64,000 nucleotides of DNA from Myxococcales bacterium (GTDB lineage Bacteria; Myxococcota_A; Polyangia; Palsa-1104; JAEUJZ01), in the NCBI GenBank assembly GCA_016794365.1, contig JAEUKB010000065.1, positions 124,001 through 188,000 of the forward strand. The letters run 5' to 3'. The notes under the pieces are model-generated. The model did no database searches, was not told the origin of the DNA, and worked only from the letters and a program-made list of their open reading frames with translations. The position numbers and the translations under genes were made by a program. Shown here piece by piece: positions 46,313-55,493 of the stretch (its first letter is position 1; each line of letters begins with the position of its first letter).

Positions 46313-46657
46313 ATGGCCTTCACACATCCATCGACCATGCCCCGACTCCGTTCCATCGAAGACGCCCTTCGCCAAGAGTTCTCGTGTCACTACATGGCGG
46401 ACGAACTGCCGCAGTGGGACAGCGCGTTTCTGACGGAGGGACTGGCGGACATGGCCAAAGACTCTGCGACGCGACTCCGGCACAGCGTAGGGGATGACCA
46501 AGCGCCGATCCTGGCAGCCCGGCTTCGTGAAGCGGCGGATGCGCAAGGGCATGCGCTGGTCGCGATGATCTGTGACGTGACTTGGATCGAATGGACCGAA
46601 GAAGAGAACTGGCCGGTGCTTCAGCGCTTGCTGCGACTGATTGCGGACCAGATCTAG
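46313..46657 (+). CDS. Probable immunity protein for the upstream toxin
   Basis: Acidic cytosolic protein of 114 residues, starting 4 bases after the toxin stop, which suggests translational coupling. The predicted all-helical sequence has a Trp-rich end (ICDVTWIEWTEEENWPVLQR). No family recognised; the immunity role is inferred from position, size and charge. Confidence 0.75.
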   Translation: MAFTHPSTMPRLRSIEDALRQEFSCHYMADELPQWDSAFLTEGLADMAKDSATRLRHSVGDDQAPILAARLREAADAQGHALVAMICDVTWIEWTEEENWPVLQRLLRLIADQI

Positions 46658-46785
46658 CGGGCCAGATCGAACAGTGTGCTCGCTGCGCGCGTGGGCCTGA
46701 AGCAGGACGATACATCGCGAAGCGACCACGCCACATTTACACTCAGTCCATCGCATCTCATCGCTGCATTGCGAACAGCTGACCT

Positions 46786-48924
46786 GTGTCCTACCGTTCC
46801 CGCGTGCAGTCCTTCCTTTGCCTTTTGTTCGTCGCGCTTCTGCTTCTCTCGTCGTCTCCTTCCCATTCCGAACCGTCCGCTCTGCCATCGCCACCGCTGC
46901 GTACCGCTTTCGGTTCCCGCTGCGCGAAGTCGCCGATTCCCTGCAATCGCATTGATTACTTCACGGCTCACTTTCACATCGCGGATGTGATTCTGCTACC
47001 GACGACGGATTCGCGCGGATTTTCCGCGACCATCGGATATGGCGCGTCGATGTCTCTGTTTCATCGCATCGAAGTAGGAATCGGTGGCGCGCTCTCTGTT
47101 TGGAGTCCGCATGGTTCTGGAGTCACGTTTCAGAATGGTCCCGCGCTCCTGAATGTGAAAGGAATCCTGTTTCCGCTGCTTCGGAATCCGGTGCCGGACT
47201 CGGAGTTTACGTTCGGGCTACAGCTTCAGCAGCAGCTACGGATTCCTCACTTCGATGGACGGAATGATCTGGGAACAGAGACACCGCTAACGGTTCTGCG
47301 TGCAGTTGCAGACAAGCCATTTTGGCGAATGGGAATCACGGCAAGCGTGGGATTCCTACTCACGCATGGGCGAACAGACAGCGAACTATCGACGGCGCTG
47401 CGCGTTCACTTGCCCTGGATGTCACGCGCAACAGTCCAAGGATTCGGTGTTCTACAAGGTCTGTTCGGATCGAAACAGAGTGCTCCCTTGCGCGGTGGTT
47501 TCGGTCTGTCTGTTCACTTTGCGTGGGACAACGGAACGTCGCTCAGCGGCGGCTACCTGCACGGTCGCGGCGATGGAATTGCACCGAGCGCGATCTACAT
47601 CGGCGGCCCCGATTATCACATCGGAAGGGAGACAGAATCCCAGTCCTATTCGCGGCCTCCGATTCCCAATCGTGAGATGGTGCCGTCGCCATGGCCGTGG
47701 ATTTGGGAAAAGCTCAAGCAGGAATGGAACGAAGCAGAGCTGGCGAATGAAGCACATCGTCGCGGCGAAGACTGGCTGACGGATGAGTGTTTCCTCTATG
47801 AAGAGGGGAATTACGACAAACCGCTTCGGCATCTTGGCAAGCGCGATGCGAGCGGACGATTTTGCAATGTGAACGGAGCGCTGATTCCGATCGATGAGCC
47901 GCTGCGGGAAGTTGGACCGGACTTGGTTCCGACTGGGCGTCCGGTGCGCAGTCAGGAACCGCCAGGACTGACTCCTTTTCCGACGCAGAACCTGAAGCCA
48001 GCAGCGTCGATTCCTGGTCCACAGAGCGTGCAGTCTGTCCGTCCAAAGAAGCGGAAATCGCAGCAGACAGAGATGCAGACTTTCGCGCATCGGGAGGAGT
48101 CTGCACAAGGTACAGAGACGCAGCAGAAGGAGGCTCCGTACGCGATTCCTCATCGCACACCGCAGCCTACGGAGCCAAGCTTTCGGGAGTCCGCAAAGGA
48201 GTTCGCGAGCGGCTTCGGAAAAGGAATCCGCGACGAAGGTGAGCGCATCTATCGTGATGCGAAGGAGCTACCCCAGCGGATCGCGAAGACCGGACGAGAG
48301 CTGGTCGAAGATGTGAAGGAAGGACGGAAGCTGCGTGCGCTGGCTCCGCTTGAGGCGATAGGACACGCGCTTCGGACAGCATCTCGCGACGATGTGGAAC
48401 GGCTCGCACATGGCGTCGTGGAGGGAGCGCACGACTTCTATCACAAACCTGCAAAGGAACAGGGAGAGACGCTGGGCCGCGCAACGATGTCGATTGCGTC
48501 GGAAGCCGCGCTCGGAGCCTTGACGGAAGGAATCGGCGCGGTTGCGGGACTACGCAAAGCAGAGAAAGCGGCGGAGCATGTACGGGAGGTGGAGGCATCC
48601 GTTGCAAGTGGTAGAAAGCTCCTGAACCCCGGGATCCGAATCACGGACGATGGCATGCGCCATGTGCAAGAGCGACACTCTGTCGATGGCATCCCCAAGT
48701 ACGCAGGTAAGAGTAAGTTCAATCGTGATGAGGACATTCGCGCTCTCATTGAGGCAGGCAGCCAACAGCCAATGGTCAACCAGGCCAATGGACGTCGCGC
48801 TCGGACGTTTCGGGCCGGTCGCGAGATCGGACTGGACAGGACAACAGGCAAGCAGACAGATTTGATGACGGTCATCACGGAATCGGACGGAACACTTGTG
48901 ACAGCGTTTCCAGGAGAGCCCTAG
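46786..48924 (+). CDS. Outer-membrane-barrel-like protein with C-terminal nuclease-type toxin domain
   Basis: 712 residues from GTG 46786. A signal peptide (residues 1-30) is followed by residues 55-280 rich in amphipathic strands with glycines and aromatics, as in an outer-membrane beta-barrel; a Pro-rich linker (285-460); helical segments (460-600); and a C-terminal domain from about 605 with ITDDGMRHVQERHSVDG, KSKFNRDEDI and TVITESDGTLVTAFPG. That last pattern resembles BECR-type (barnase/EndoU/colicin/RelE-like) ribonuclease toxins such as those of CDI systems. No lipobox. A small gene 2 bases downstream is the likely immunity gene. Sequence composition looks less GC-rich than its surroundings. 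Confidence 0.75.
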   Translation: MSYRSRVQSFLCLLFVALLLLSSSPSHSEPSALPSPPLRTAFGSRCAKSPIPCNRIDYFTAHFHIADVILLPTTDSRGFSATIGYGASMSLFHRIEVGIGGALSVWSPHGSGVTFQNGPALLNVKGILFPLLRNPVPDSEFTFGLQLQQQLRIPHFDGRNDLGTETPLTVLRAVADKPFWRMGITASVGFLLTHGRTDSELSTALRVHLPWMSRATVQGFGVLQGLFGSKQSAPLRGGFGLSVHFAWDNGTSLSGGYLHGRGDGIAPSAIYIGGPDYHIGRETESQSYSRPPIPNREMVPSPWPWIWEKLKQEWNEAELANEAHRRGEDWLTDECFLYEEGNYDKPLRHLGKRDASGRFCNVNGALIPIDEPLREVGPDLVPTGRPVRSQEPPGLTPFPTQNLKPAASIPGPQSVQSVRPKKRKSQQTEMQTFAHREESAQGTETQQKEAPYAIPHRTPQPTEPSFRESAKEFASGFGKGIRDEGERIYRDAKELPQRIAKTGRELVEDVKEGRKLRALAPLEAIGHALRTASRDDVERLAHGVVEGAHDFYHKPAKEQGETLGRATMSIASEAALGALTEGIGAVAGLRKAEKAAEHVREVEASVASGRKLLNPGIRITDDGMRHVQERHSVDGIPKYAGKSKFNRDEDIRALIEAGSQQPMVNQANGRRARTFRAGREIGLDRTTGKQTDLMTVITESDGTLVTAFPGEP

Positions 48925-48926
48925 CG

Positions 48927-49238
48927 ATGTCTTTGGATGTAGCGATTCTTGGCCCGGACGGCTTGCCGACGAATACGGCCTCGATTCGTGCGGAAGCGCA
49001 TGCGCGGCTGCTGCAACTTGCCGCGCGACACAATGCGTCGCTGCTGCTGCGCATGTCTGACTTCTACCGCGATGCGGAGTACGGGCTCTCTGAGCTGCCG
49101 TCGCTCTCAACCGAGGTCGCGAACCTGCTTCGGGAACCGCTTGATGATCGGGATGTGCGGGAGTTCCTTGTGCAAGCCAGCGACTTGCTACAGAAGGCCC
49201 AATCCCAAGGCGTCCCGCTGGTCGTCCTGGCAGACTGA
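48927..49238 (+). CDS. Probable immunity protein for the barrel-toxin
   Basis: 103 residues, acidic and helical, starting 2 bases after the toxin stop, with CAGGAGAG upstream lying inside the toxin end. No family recognised. Immunity is inferred from the position after a polymorphic toxin and from its small, soluble nature. Confidence 0.75.
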   Translation: MSLDVAILGPDGLPTNTASIRAEAHARLLQLAARHNASLLLRMSDFYRDAEYGLSELPSLSTEVANLLREPLDDRDVREFLVQASDLLQKAQSQGVPLVVLAD

Positions 49239-49420
49239 GAAAAGCGCACGATGGTGCCCACTGCCGCCATCCAGGACGCGTACGCCAGTCGCCGCGTGTC
49301 CACCGTGCAGAGCTGCCGGACCAGGACTGCATGCTGACTTGCGCTGACCTTCGCTGACTTTCGGGCGATGGACAGGTGGGTGCGTGCTATGCGTGAGGGG
49401 TCTTGGAAAGCGAGGAAGTC

Positions 49421-52087
49421 ATGGCTGAGATTACCTTCACTCTCAACGGAACCGAGCGCACCGCGTCCATTTCTGAAGACACCAGCCTGCTAGAGCTGCT
49501 GCGCGAGCGCTGCCGGGTGACTTCGCCCAAGGATGCCTGTGCTCCATCGGGTCAGTGCGGCGCGTGTGTCGTGCTGGTCGATGGCGAAAAGAAGACCGCG
49601 TGCGCGTTTCCCGCGCGCAAAGTCGAAGGCCGCAGCGTGGTGACGTTGGAAGGAATCTCCCCGCGTGAGCGTGAGGCGCTGGGCACTGCCTTTGCCGAAA
49701 GTGGCGCGGTGCAGTGTGGCTTCTGCATTCCCGGCATGGTGATGTGCGGCAAGCACCTGCTCGACAAAAACCCCTGTCCGTCCCGCGCCGAGATCAGCCG
49801 GGCCCTGTCGGGGCACCTGTGCCGCTGCACCGGCTACGTCAAGATCATCGATGCCATCGAGCAAGCGGGCCAAGCCCTGCGCAGTGAGCCGCCGCCCGCC
49901 TGTGATCGCAGCGGTCAGATTGGTACCGCGCTGCCGCGCTTTCGCGGCAAAGAGATGGCGCTCGGTGAGTTTCACTACCTGGACGACCTGAGCGTGCCGG
50001 GGCTGTTGCACGGTGCGCTGGTGCTGTCGGCCCATCCGCGTGCCAAGGTGGTGTCGATCGATGTCGCTGCCGCCCGTGCGCTGCCCGGTGTCGTGGCAGT
50101 GGTCGGGGCCGCTGAGCTGCCCGGTCTGCGTCATCAGGGGCTCATCTACCGGGACTGGCCGATCTTTGTCGCACAAGGAGAAGTGACCCGCTACACGGGC
50201 GATGTCCTGTGTGCGATTGCCGCCGAAAGCAAAGAGCTGGCCAAGCAGGCCGCCGCGCTCGTGTCGGTGCAGTACGACGTGCTGACCCCGCTGGCGAGTC
50301 CCGAAGCGTCCCTGCGCGAAGGGGCCCCGCTTCTGCATCCCGAAAACGGGCACGCCGACAACATCTTGTCTACCTCGAAGGTGCAGCGCGGCGATGTGGT
50401 GGCCGCCGAAGCCCGCAGCGCCTACGTGGTCGAAGAGACGTTCCGCACCCAGTTCATCGAGCACGCCTTTATGGAACCCGAGAGCTGTCTCGCGGTGCCG
50501 GTGGGCGCGATCGATGTCGATGGTCAGCCGTCGCGCGTGCTGCATGTCTATTCGCAAGGGCAGGGGATCTACGACGATCGGCGGCAGATTGCGTCGGCGC
50601 TGGCCCTGCCGGAATCGGAAGTCCGGGTGACGCTCGTGTCAGCGGGCGGAGCCTTTGGCGGCAAAGAAGATCTGTCGGTCCAGGCGCAGACCGCGCTGCT
50701 CGCACAGGTGAGTGGGCGTCCGGTCAAGCTCACGCTCGATCGCGTCGAGTCGATCCGCATGCACGTCAAGCGCCACCCGCTCACCATGCGCTATCGCGTC
50801 GGCTGTGATGCGTCGGGACGGCTGACCTTTGTGAAGGTGAACTTGGTTGGGGACAAGGGCGCGTATGCATCGGTGGGCAGCAAGGTCATCGAGCGCGCCT
50901 GCGGTCACGCCACCGGGGCCTACGATGTCGAGCACGTCGATGTCTGCGGCATCGCGGTCTACACCAACAACCCGCCGTGTGGTGCGATGCGCGGCTTTGG
51001 TGCCAACCAAGCCAACTTCGCGATGGAGTCCGCGCTCGACATGCTGGCCGAGCGGCTCGGCATGGACGCCTGGGAGATCCGCTACAAAAACGCGCTGTCA
51101 AACGGCGCGACGTTCTGTTCGGGGCAGAAGCTGCAAGCGGTCGGACTGCGGCAGACGCTCGAAGCGGTGCGGCCTCACTACCTGGCGGCGCGCGCGCAGG
51201 GCAAGGCGGTCGGGCTCGCGTGTGGCATCAAGAACGTCGGCATTGGCAACGGCATGGCGGATCTCGGTCGCGCCGCGCTGACCGTCCAACCCGATGGCAC
51301 CATCACCATCGCCAACGGCTACACCGAGATGGGCCAGGGACTCTTTACGGTCCTTATCCAAGTGGCCAGCACCGTCACCGGCCTGCCCCCCGAGCTCTTC
51401 ACCGCCACGGTGGATACCAAGGACGAGGTGCCGTCCGGCATGACCACCGCCTCGCGCGCCACGGTCTGCGCCGGTCGAGCCGTGATGGACGCAGCGGCAC
51501 AGCTCAAGGCCGCGCTGGCCACTTCCACCTTGGCGGAACTATCCGGGCAGCGCTTTGACGGGGTGTTCTCGTTTGACAAGACCTCGCCGCTCGGTGCGCC
51601 GGTACAAGACCCCATCACCCACCTGTCGTTTGGCTATGCCACCCAACTGGTCATCTTGAACCAGGCGGGCCAGGTCGAGCGGGTGGTCGCCGCGCACGAT
51701 GTCGGTCGCGCGCTCAATCCCAAGCTGCTGACCGGACAGATCGAAGGCTCCATTCACATGGGCCTGGGCTTTGCGCTGACCGAGGAACTTGTGGTCGAAG
51801 GCAGCCAGATCCAAAACCCGACCCTGCGCGGCATTGGCATCATCCGCGCCGATCCGATGCCCGCGATCGACGTGCTGCTGGTGGAAGAGCACGAGCCCGA
51901 AGGTCCGTTCGGGGCCAAGGGAGTCGGCGAGATCGGCCTGGTTCCCACCGCACCCGCCGTGGCCAACGCCCTGTATCAGCACGACAAGGTACGTCGCTAC
52001 AGCCTGCCGATGCGCGACAGTGCCGCCGCCCGCGCGCTCCATCCCCAGCCCAAGCGGCAGAGCAAAGCAGCCCCCGCTACGACGTAG
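49421..52087 (+). CDS. Molybdenum hydroxylase fusion (XdhD-like xanthine/hypoxanthine dehydrogenase family)
   Basis: 888 residues combining the iron-sulfur and molybdopterin subunits of a xanthine dehydrogenase-family enzyme in one chain. Residues 1-80 bind a plant-type [2Fe-2S] (CAPSGQCGAC), residues 85-155 a second cluster (QCGFCIPGM and CRCTGY), and about 185 onward form the hammerhead and molybdopterin domains, with the catalytic Glu in GAKGVGEIGLVP. There is no FAD domain in between, the same plan as E. coli XdhD. Start 49421 has GAGG upstream; a TTG at 49403 is rejected. Substrate, probably an N-heterocycle, is unknown. The last 11 bases overlap the convergent next gene. Confidence 0.9.
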   Translation: MAEITFTLNGTERTASISEDTSLLELLRERCRVTSPKDACAPSGQCGACVVLVDGEKKTACAFPARKVEGRSVVTLEGISPREREALGTAFAESGAVQCGFCIPGMVMCGKHLLDKNPCPSRAEISRALSGHLCRCTGYVKIIDAIEQAGQALRSEPPPACDRSGQIGTALPRFRGKEMALGEFHYLDDLSVPGLLHGALVLSAHPRAKVVSIDVAAARALPGVVAVVGAAELPGLRHQGLIYRDWPIFVAQGEVTRYTGDVLCAIAAESKELAKQAAALVSVQYDVLTPLASPEASLREGAPLLHPENGHADNILSTSKVQRGDVVAAEARSAYVVEETFRTQFIEHAFMEPESCLAVPVGAIDVDGQPSRVLHVYSQGQGIYDDRRQIASALALPESEVRVTLVSAGGAFGGKEDLSVQAQTALLAQVSGRPVKLTLDRVESIRMHVKRHPLTMRYRVGCDASGRLTFVKVNLVGDKGAYASVGSKVIERACGHATGAYDVEHVDVCGIAVYTNNPPCGAMRGFGANQANFAMESALDMLAERLGMDAWEIRYKNALSNGATFCSGQKLQAVGLRQTLEAVRPHYLAARAQGKAVGLACGIKNVGIGNGMADLGRAALTVQPDGTITIANGYTEMGQGLFTVLIQVASTVTGLPPELFTATVDTKDEVPSGMTTASRATVCAGRAVMDAAAQLKAALATSTLAELSGQRFDGVFSFDKTSPLGAPVQDPITHLSFGYATQLVILNQAGQVERVVAAHDVGRALNPKLLTGQIEGSIHMGLGFALTEELVVEGSQIQNPTLRGIGIIRADPMPAIDVLLVEEHEPEGPFGAKGVGEIGLVPTAPAVANALYQHDKVRRYSLPMRDSAAARALHPQPKRQSKAAPATT

Positions 52088-52568
52088 ATCGCGCCGCGCG
52101 CTTGGCCTGCGCTGCGGCAGCAAGCCGTGCCCGCTGCGCCTCCAGCCACTGCCTGCCTTCGGCTTCCGTGGCCACAAACGTCATATGGGCCGCGTCCTGC
52201 TTGCTGAGAAGCTGCGTAGCGCGATGGAGCAGCGACATCATGGCGCGCACCGCCAGCGGGGCTCCGTAGACGGCGGCGCTCTGCACGGTGGGATGGTCTT
52301 GCCCCCACTCGACCGCCCGGCGGCGGGCTTGCTGATCCATGCCAGTCGAGTGCTGCACACCCATCAGCACCAGCAGGTAGCCAAAGTGATCGATGCAGCG
52401 CTGGTAGACCGCCAGAATCTCTTCGATGACCTCACGGTCTAGGTTGCCCATCACCTCGACGTGCAGGAGATCGCCTTGCAGCGAGAGCCGATGCGCGGCG
52501 ATTCGCTCCGGGACGTGGAAGGACGCGGCGGCGAACTGCGAGGGGGGAGGCGCGGCGATCTCAGACAT
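52077..52568 (-). CDS. SpoIIAA/STAS-like domain protein
   Basis: 163 residues with the strand-helix pattern of STAS/SpoIIAA-like proteins (LLHVEVMGNLDREVIEEILA, FGYLLVLMGVQHSTGMD). No serine phosphorylation motif stands out. Start 52568 has GGGGGA just upstream and is preferred over 52580. Its 3' end overlaps that of the molybdenum hydroxylase gene. Role unknown; such proteins usually act in signalling. Confidence 0.65.
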   Translation of the reverse strand: MSEIAAPPPSQFAAASFHVPERIAAHRLSLQGDLLHVEVMGNLDREVIEEILAVYQRCIDHFGYLLVLMGVQHSTGMDQQARRRAVEWGQDHPTVQSAAVYGAPLAVRAMMSLLHRATQLLSKQDAAHMTFVATEAEGRQWLEAQRARLAAAAQAKRAARSTS

Positions 52569-52615
52569 CGAATCCCCCATCGTAGACCACCACCCGGTAA
52601 CCGTGAAGTGGGCGT

Positions 52616-52891
52616 CGCGCCGTGACCCGCGCCGTGATCTGTCTGGCGCTTGCAAGGGCGTCGCGCCTGGGGCCCCGCTTCCCTGCGACGCTTTTTTTCG
52701 CTCAGCAGGCTTCGCGAAAATAAAGGTCTTCGGTCGCCCCCAGGCTATTGCTTACACAGATTGCTCGTGGGCCGACGACCAAGAGATCCTTATGTACACA
52801 AACTAGGCGTGGGCCGACCAGAGACCTTTTTTCAGCGGGCCGTAAGGGCCGATGGAAAAAGCGTCGCCGGGAAGGGGGACCCGCGCCGTGA
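52616..52891. repeat. Palindromic mosaic element, copy 1
   Basis: A left arm (about 52663-52740, CCCTGCGACGCTTTTTTTCG and AAAGGTCTTCGGTCG) and an inverted right arm (about 52810-52880, CGACCAGAGACCTTTTTT and GGAAAAAGCGTCGC) flank an inner segment containing GGGCCGACGAC. The ends are marked by GCGCCGTGA. It would fold as a long hairpin of about 270 nt. Related copies lie at 54835 and 56111. No open reading frame of interest. Confidence 0.9.
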
Positions 52892-52911
52892 CCCCTGTGA
52901 CACCGAAGGCG

Positions 52912-53352
52912 TTACGAGTGCGGTGCTGGGCCCTGGACTTGGGCGGGCGGCTGGGTTGCTGGGATGGGGCTGTGCTGGCGCGTGGAGAGCGCACGCGACC
53001 AGATCTCCTCCCCTTTGACCTTCGCCTGCGCCATGCGGGTGCTGACCTGATCGCTGTCCAGATCGCTGCCCACGACGATCGCCATGTTGTAGTCGTAGTC
53101 GCGCTGGCCGTAATAGATCCAGGTATCGGCGTCGTAGCGAATGTTCACTGCGGTGGCCAGCCGGGTGACTTGGTAGCCCATGCCTTCAGCGGTGGCAGCC
53201 AGCGCGGTGAAGGTGGACTGGGCCGTCGTCGCATCCAGGTTGAGGTGATAGACCTGGGTGGTCGCACAGCCGGAACCAAAAGGCAGCAGCAGCAGACCTC
53301 CGCACAGGATTGCGCTGCGCAAGAAGCCAACCAAGGCGCCGGAGAACGTCAT
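52912..53352 (-). CDS. Small lipoprotein, unrecognised
   Basis: 146 residues: a signal peptide ending in lipobox FGSGC, then a mixed alpha/beta domain (TTAQSTFTALAATAEGMGYQ, ADTWIYYGQRDYDY) and a Pro-rich C-terminus. GGAAGAAGG is upstream of the start. No family recognised. The 3' end of the gene is 20 bases from mosaic element copy 1. Confidence 0.6.
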   Translation of the reverse strand: MTFSGALVGFLRSAILCGGLLLLPFGSGCATTQVYHLNLDATTAQSTFTALAATAEGMGYQVTRLATAVNIRYDADTWIYYGQRDYDYNMAIVVGSDLDSDQVSTRMAQAKVKGEEIWSRALSTRQHSPIPATQPPAQVQGPAPHS

Positions 53353-53676
53353 CGCTACCTTCTTCCTTTCTTGCGGTCGGGCGTCATCGGCGCTGTCCGA
53401 CTTCTCGGTGCAGCCTGCGCACGCAGCGGTGCCTTGTGCGCAGCTGGCCTGCATCTCGGGCTGCAACCTGGATGCGGAACCGATGGGTGACGCAATACCA
53501 CTGGAGTGCAAGCTTACCATACGTTAGATTTGTGATGTACCGCACAAATCAAGCGAGGGTTCCCAGCCACCGTGCCGTCCATCGGTCGGTGAACTCGGAG
53601 CCTCCCGCTCATGGGGGAGCGATCGGTACACATCACAGTAGGCGCAGCGCCAGCGGCCCAAGGAGCAAGTGACGCC
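53353..53676. other. Intergenic region between divergent genes
   Basis: A 324 base gap between the starts of the lipoprotein gene (-) and the Ala/Pro-rich envelope gene (+). I see no gene, repeat or recognisable RNA here; it must hold the promoters of both. Confidence 0.5.
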
Positions 53677-54813
53677 ATGTGGATGCAAAGGAAGTCAGGT
53701 CATATCGGACACTGGATGCTTGCTGCCCTGCTGTGTAGTGGATCAGCAGCACCGAGCGCTGAAGCGCGCAAGAAGTCCAAGTCCAGGTCCTCGCGATCGA
53801 GCAAGTCCGGCAAGTCCGCCAAGTCCGCCAAGGACAGTCCACCGGATCCGCCGGCTCCGACTGCGCCGCCTACGTCCACTTTGGTCGCTCCGGCGGTCGC
53901 GACGGCACCTGCGGCAGCACCTGTGGGGACGGTTCCGGCGGTTTCTGCCGCTGGGAGCGCTCCAGCGGTGGCACCAGCAGCCCCTGCCACACCGGCTGCG
54001 ACCGCCGCACCACCAGCCCCACCTACACCGGCTGTGGCTGCCACCCCCGCACCCGCCGTGGCTACAGCCTCCGCACCGGCTGTGGCTGCCAGTCCAAGCG
54101 GTGTACCTGCTGCGGCTGCATCCGCTGCGACCCCGACAGGGCTGCTCCCCGGCGTGCCCCGGACCGAGCTGTCCTTGAAAGCACCGCTGCCGCTGTGTGT
54201 CGAGCCGCGCAAGGTCATGTCGTTTACCGAAGAGGCGATGATCCTGCCCGGTCCGGTGATGAAGCGCTGGAAAGCGGGGCGGGTGCTCTACGGGGTGGGA
54301 ACCACGCTCAGCATGACGGCCACCACCGTAGCGAGCATCGGCGCGCTGGTCCTGGTATCCGGCGGCAGCACCACTTCCCTGTCCGACCCCGGCCCCGCGC
54401 TGGCCCTGGCGGGAACGGTCGGCAACATCACCGGCACCGCCTTTTTGGTGAGCGGACTGGCGGTCCAGCACAGCGCGCTCGCCATGATTGGCAGGGACTC
54501 TGGGCGCTACAAGTACATCGCTGGCGTGGTGTTTGGGGCGCTGGGGCTTGCGAGCGTCGGGGCAGGCTACATCGTGGGCGGCATCGACATCCCGAACAAG
54601 GATGTCATCAACTACGCCATCGGCTACGGCGGCACGCTGCTGCTCACCACCTCAAGCAGCATCTTGATCTCGGATGCGCGCGCGCTGGCAAAGATCTGGG
54701 ACTCCCTCGGCATGCGTCCCTACGTACCCGTCATGATGGCCCCCCCCAGCGAGCCCCTCTCCCCACCCCCCATGCCACCCCCCACGCCCCCCGGACTCCC
54801 CCCCAGCCAATAA
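53677..54813 (+). CDS. Ala/Pro-rich envelope protein with hydrophobic C-terminal half
   Basis: 378 residues: a signal peptide (to about residue 27), a basic Lys/Ser stretch, a long Ala/Pro/Thr linker (about 55-160), then a half with four hydrophobic segments (about 200-345, for example LYGVGTTLSMTATTVASIG) and a Pro-rich tail. AAGGAG is upstream of 53677. The linker and tail are compositionally biased. No family recognised; perhaps a cell-envelope spanning protein. Mosaic element copy 2 starts just after it. Confidence 0.65.
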   Translation: MWMQRKSGHIGHWMLAALLCSGSAAPSAEARKKSKSRSSRSSKSGKSAKSAKDSPPDPPAPTAPPTSTLVAPAVATAPAAAPVGTVPAVSAAGSAPAVAPAAPATPAATAAPPAPPTPAVAATPAPAVATASAPAVAASPSGVPAAAASAATPTGLLPGVPRTELSLKAPLPLCVEPRKVMSFTEEAMILPGPVMKRWKAGRVLYGVGTTLSMTATTVASIGALVLVSGGSTTSLSDPGPALALAGTVGNITGTAFLVSGLAVQHSALAMIGRDSGRYKYIAGVVFGALGLASVGAGYIVGGIDIPNKDVINYAIGYGGTLLLTTSSSILISDARALAKIWDSLGMRPYVPVMMAPPSEPLSPPPMPPPTPPGLPPSQ

Positions 54814-54834
54814 GGTCATTACGCCTCCCGACCC

Positions 54835-55198
54835 GCGCCGTGACTTCGGACCAATGAGGCGTGGGCCGACCGGAGACCTTTTTTCAGCGGGCCGTAAGGG
54901 CCGATGGAAAAAGCGTCGCAGGGTAGGGGGACCCGCGCCGTGATCTGTCTGGCGCTTGCAACTGCGTCGCGCCTGGGGCCCCGCTACCCTGCGACGCTTT
55001 TTTTCGCTCAGCAGGCTTCGCAAAAATAAAGGTCTCCGGTCGCCCCCAGGCTATTGCTCACACAGATTAGGCGTGGGCCGACGACGCAGAGATCTGTATG
55101 CGAACAAACTAGGCGTGGGCCGACCAGAGACCTTTTTTCAGCGGGCCGTAAGGGCCGATGGAAAAAGCGTCGCAGGGAAGGGGGCCCCGCGCCGTGAC
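54835..55198. repeat. Palindromic mosaic element, copy 2 (right arm, left arm, right arm)
   Basis: Composed of an extra right arm (about 54857-54942), a left arm (about 54943-55062) and a right arm (about 55112-55198). Each joint carries GCGCCGTGA. Left and right arms are inverted repeats: CTACCCTGCGACGC pairs with GCGTCGCAGGGTAG, and AAAGGTCTCCGGTCG pairs with CGACCGGAGACCTTT. The right end runs straight into the 22 bp array. Confidence 0.9.
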
Positions 55199-55207
55199 CC
55201 CCAAGAG

Positions 55208-55493
55208 GTCGATCGGGATCCTTGGAGAAGTCGATCGGGATCCTTGGAGAAGTCGATCGGGATCCTTGGACAGGTCGATTGGGATCCTTTGATAGGTCGA
55301 TCGGGATCCTTTGATAGGTCGATCAGGATCCTTTGAGAGGTCGATCAGGATCCTTTGAGAGGTCGATCGGGATCCTTGGGTAGGTCGATCAGGATCCTTT
55401 GATAGGTCGATCGGGATCCTTTGATAGGTCGATCGGGATCCTTTGATAGGTCGATCAGGATCCTTGGACAGGTCGATCGTATACCTTTGTTAG
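55208..55493. repeat. Thirteen tandem 22 bp repeats
   Basis: GTCGAT begins at 55208 and recurs every 22 bp through 55472, thirteen copies. The unit holds GTCGATC(G/A)GGATCCTTTGA with small variation (TTGGAGAA, TTGATAG, TTGGACAG). It lies between mosaic element copy 2 and the 55643 gene, about 150 bp before its start. No reading frame is supported. Confidence 0.97.

Noticed and set aside
55208..55493. CRISPR or minisatellite gene
   Set aside because: No spacers; 22 bp is not a multiple of three and no frame continues.
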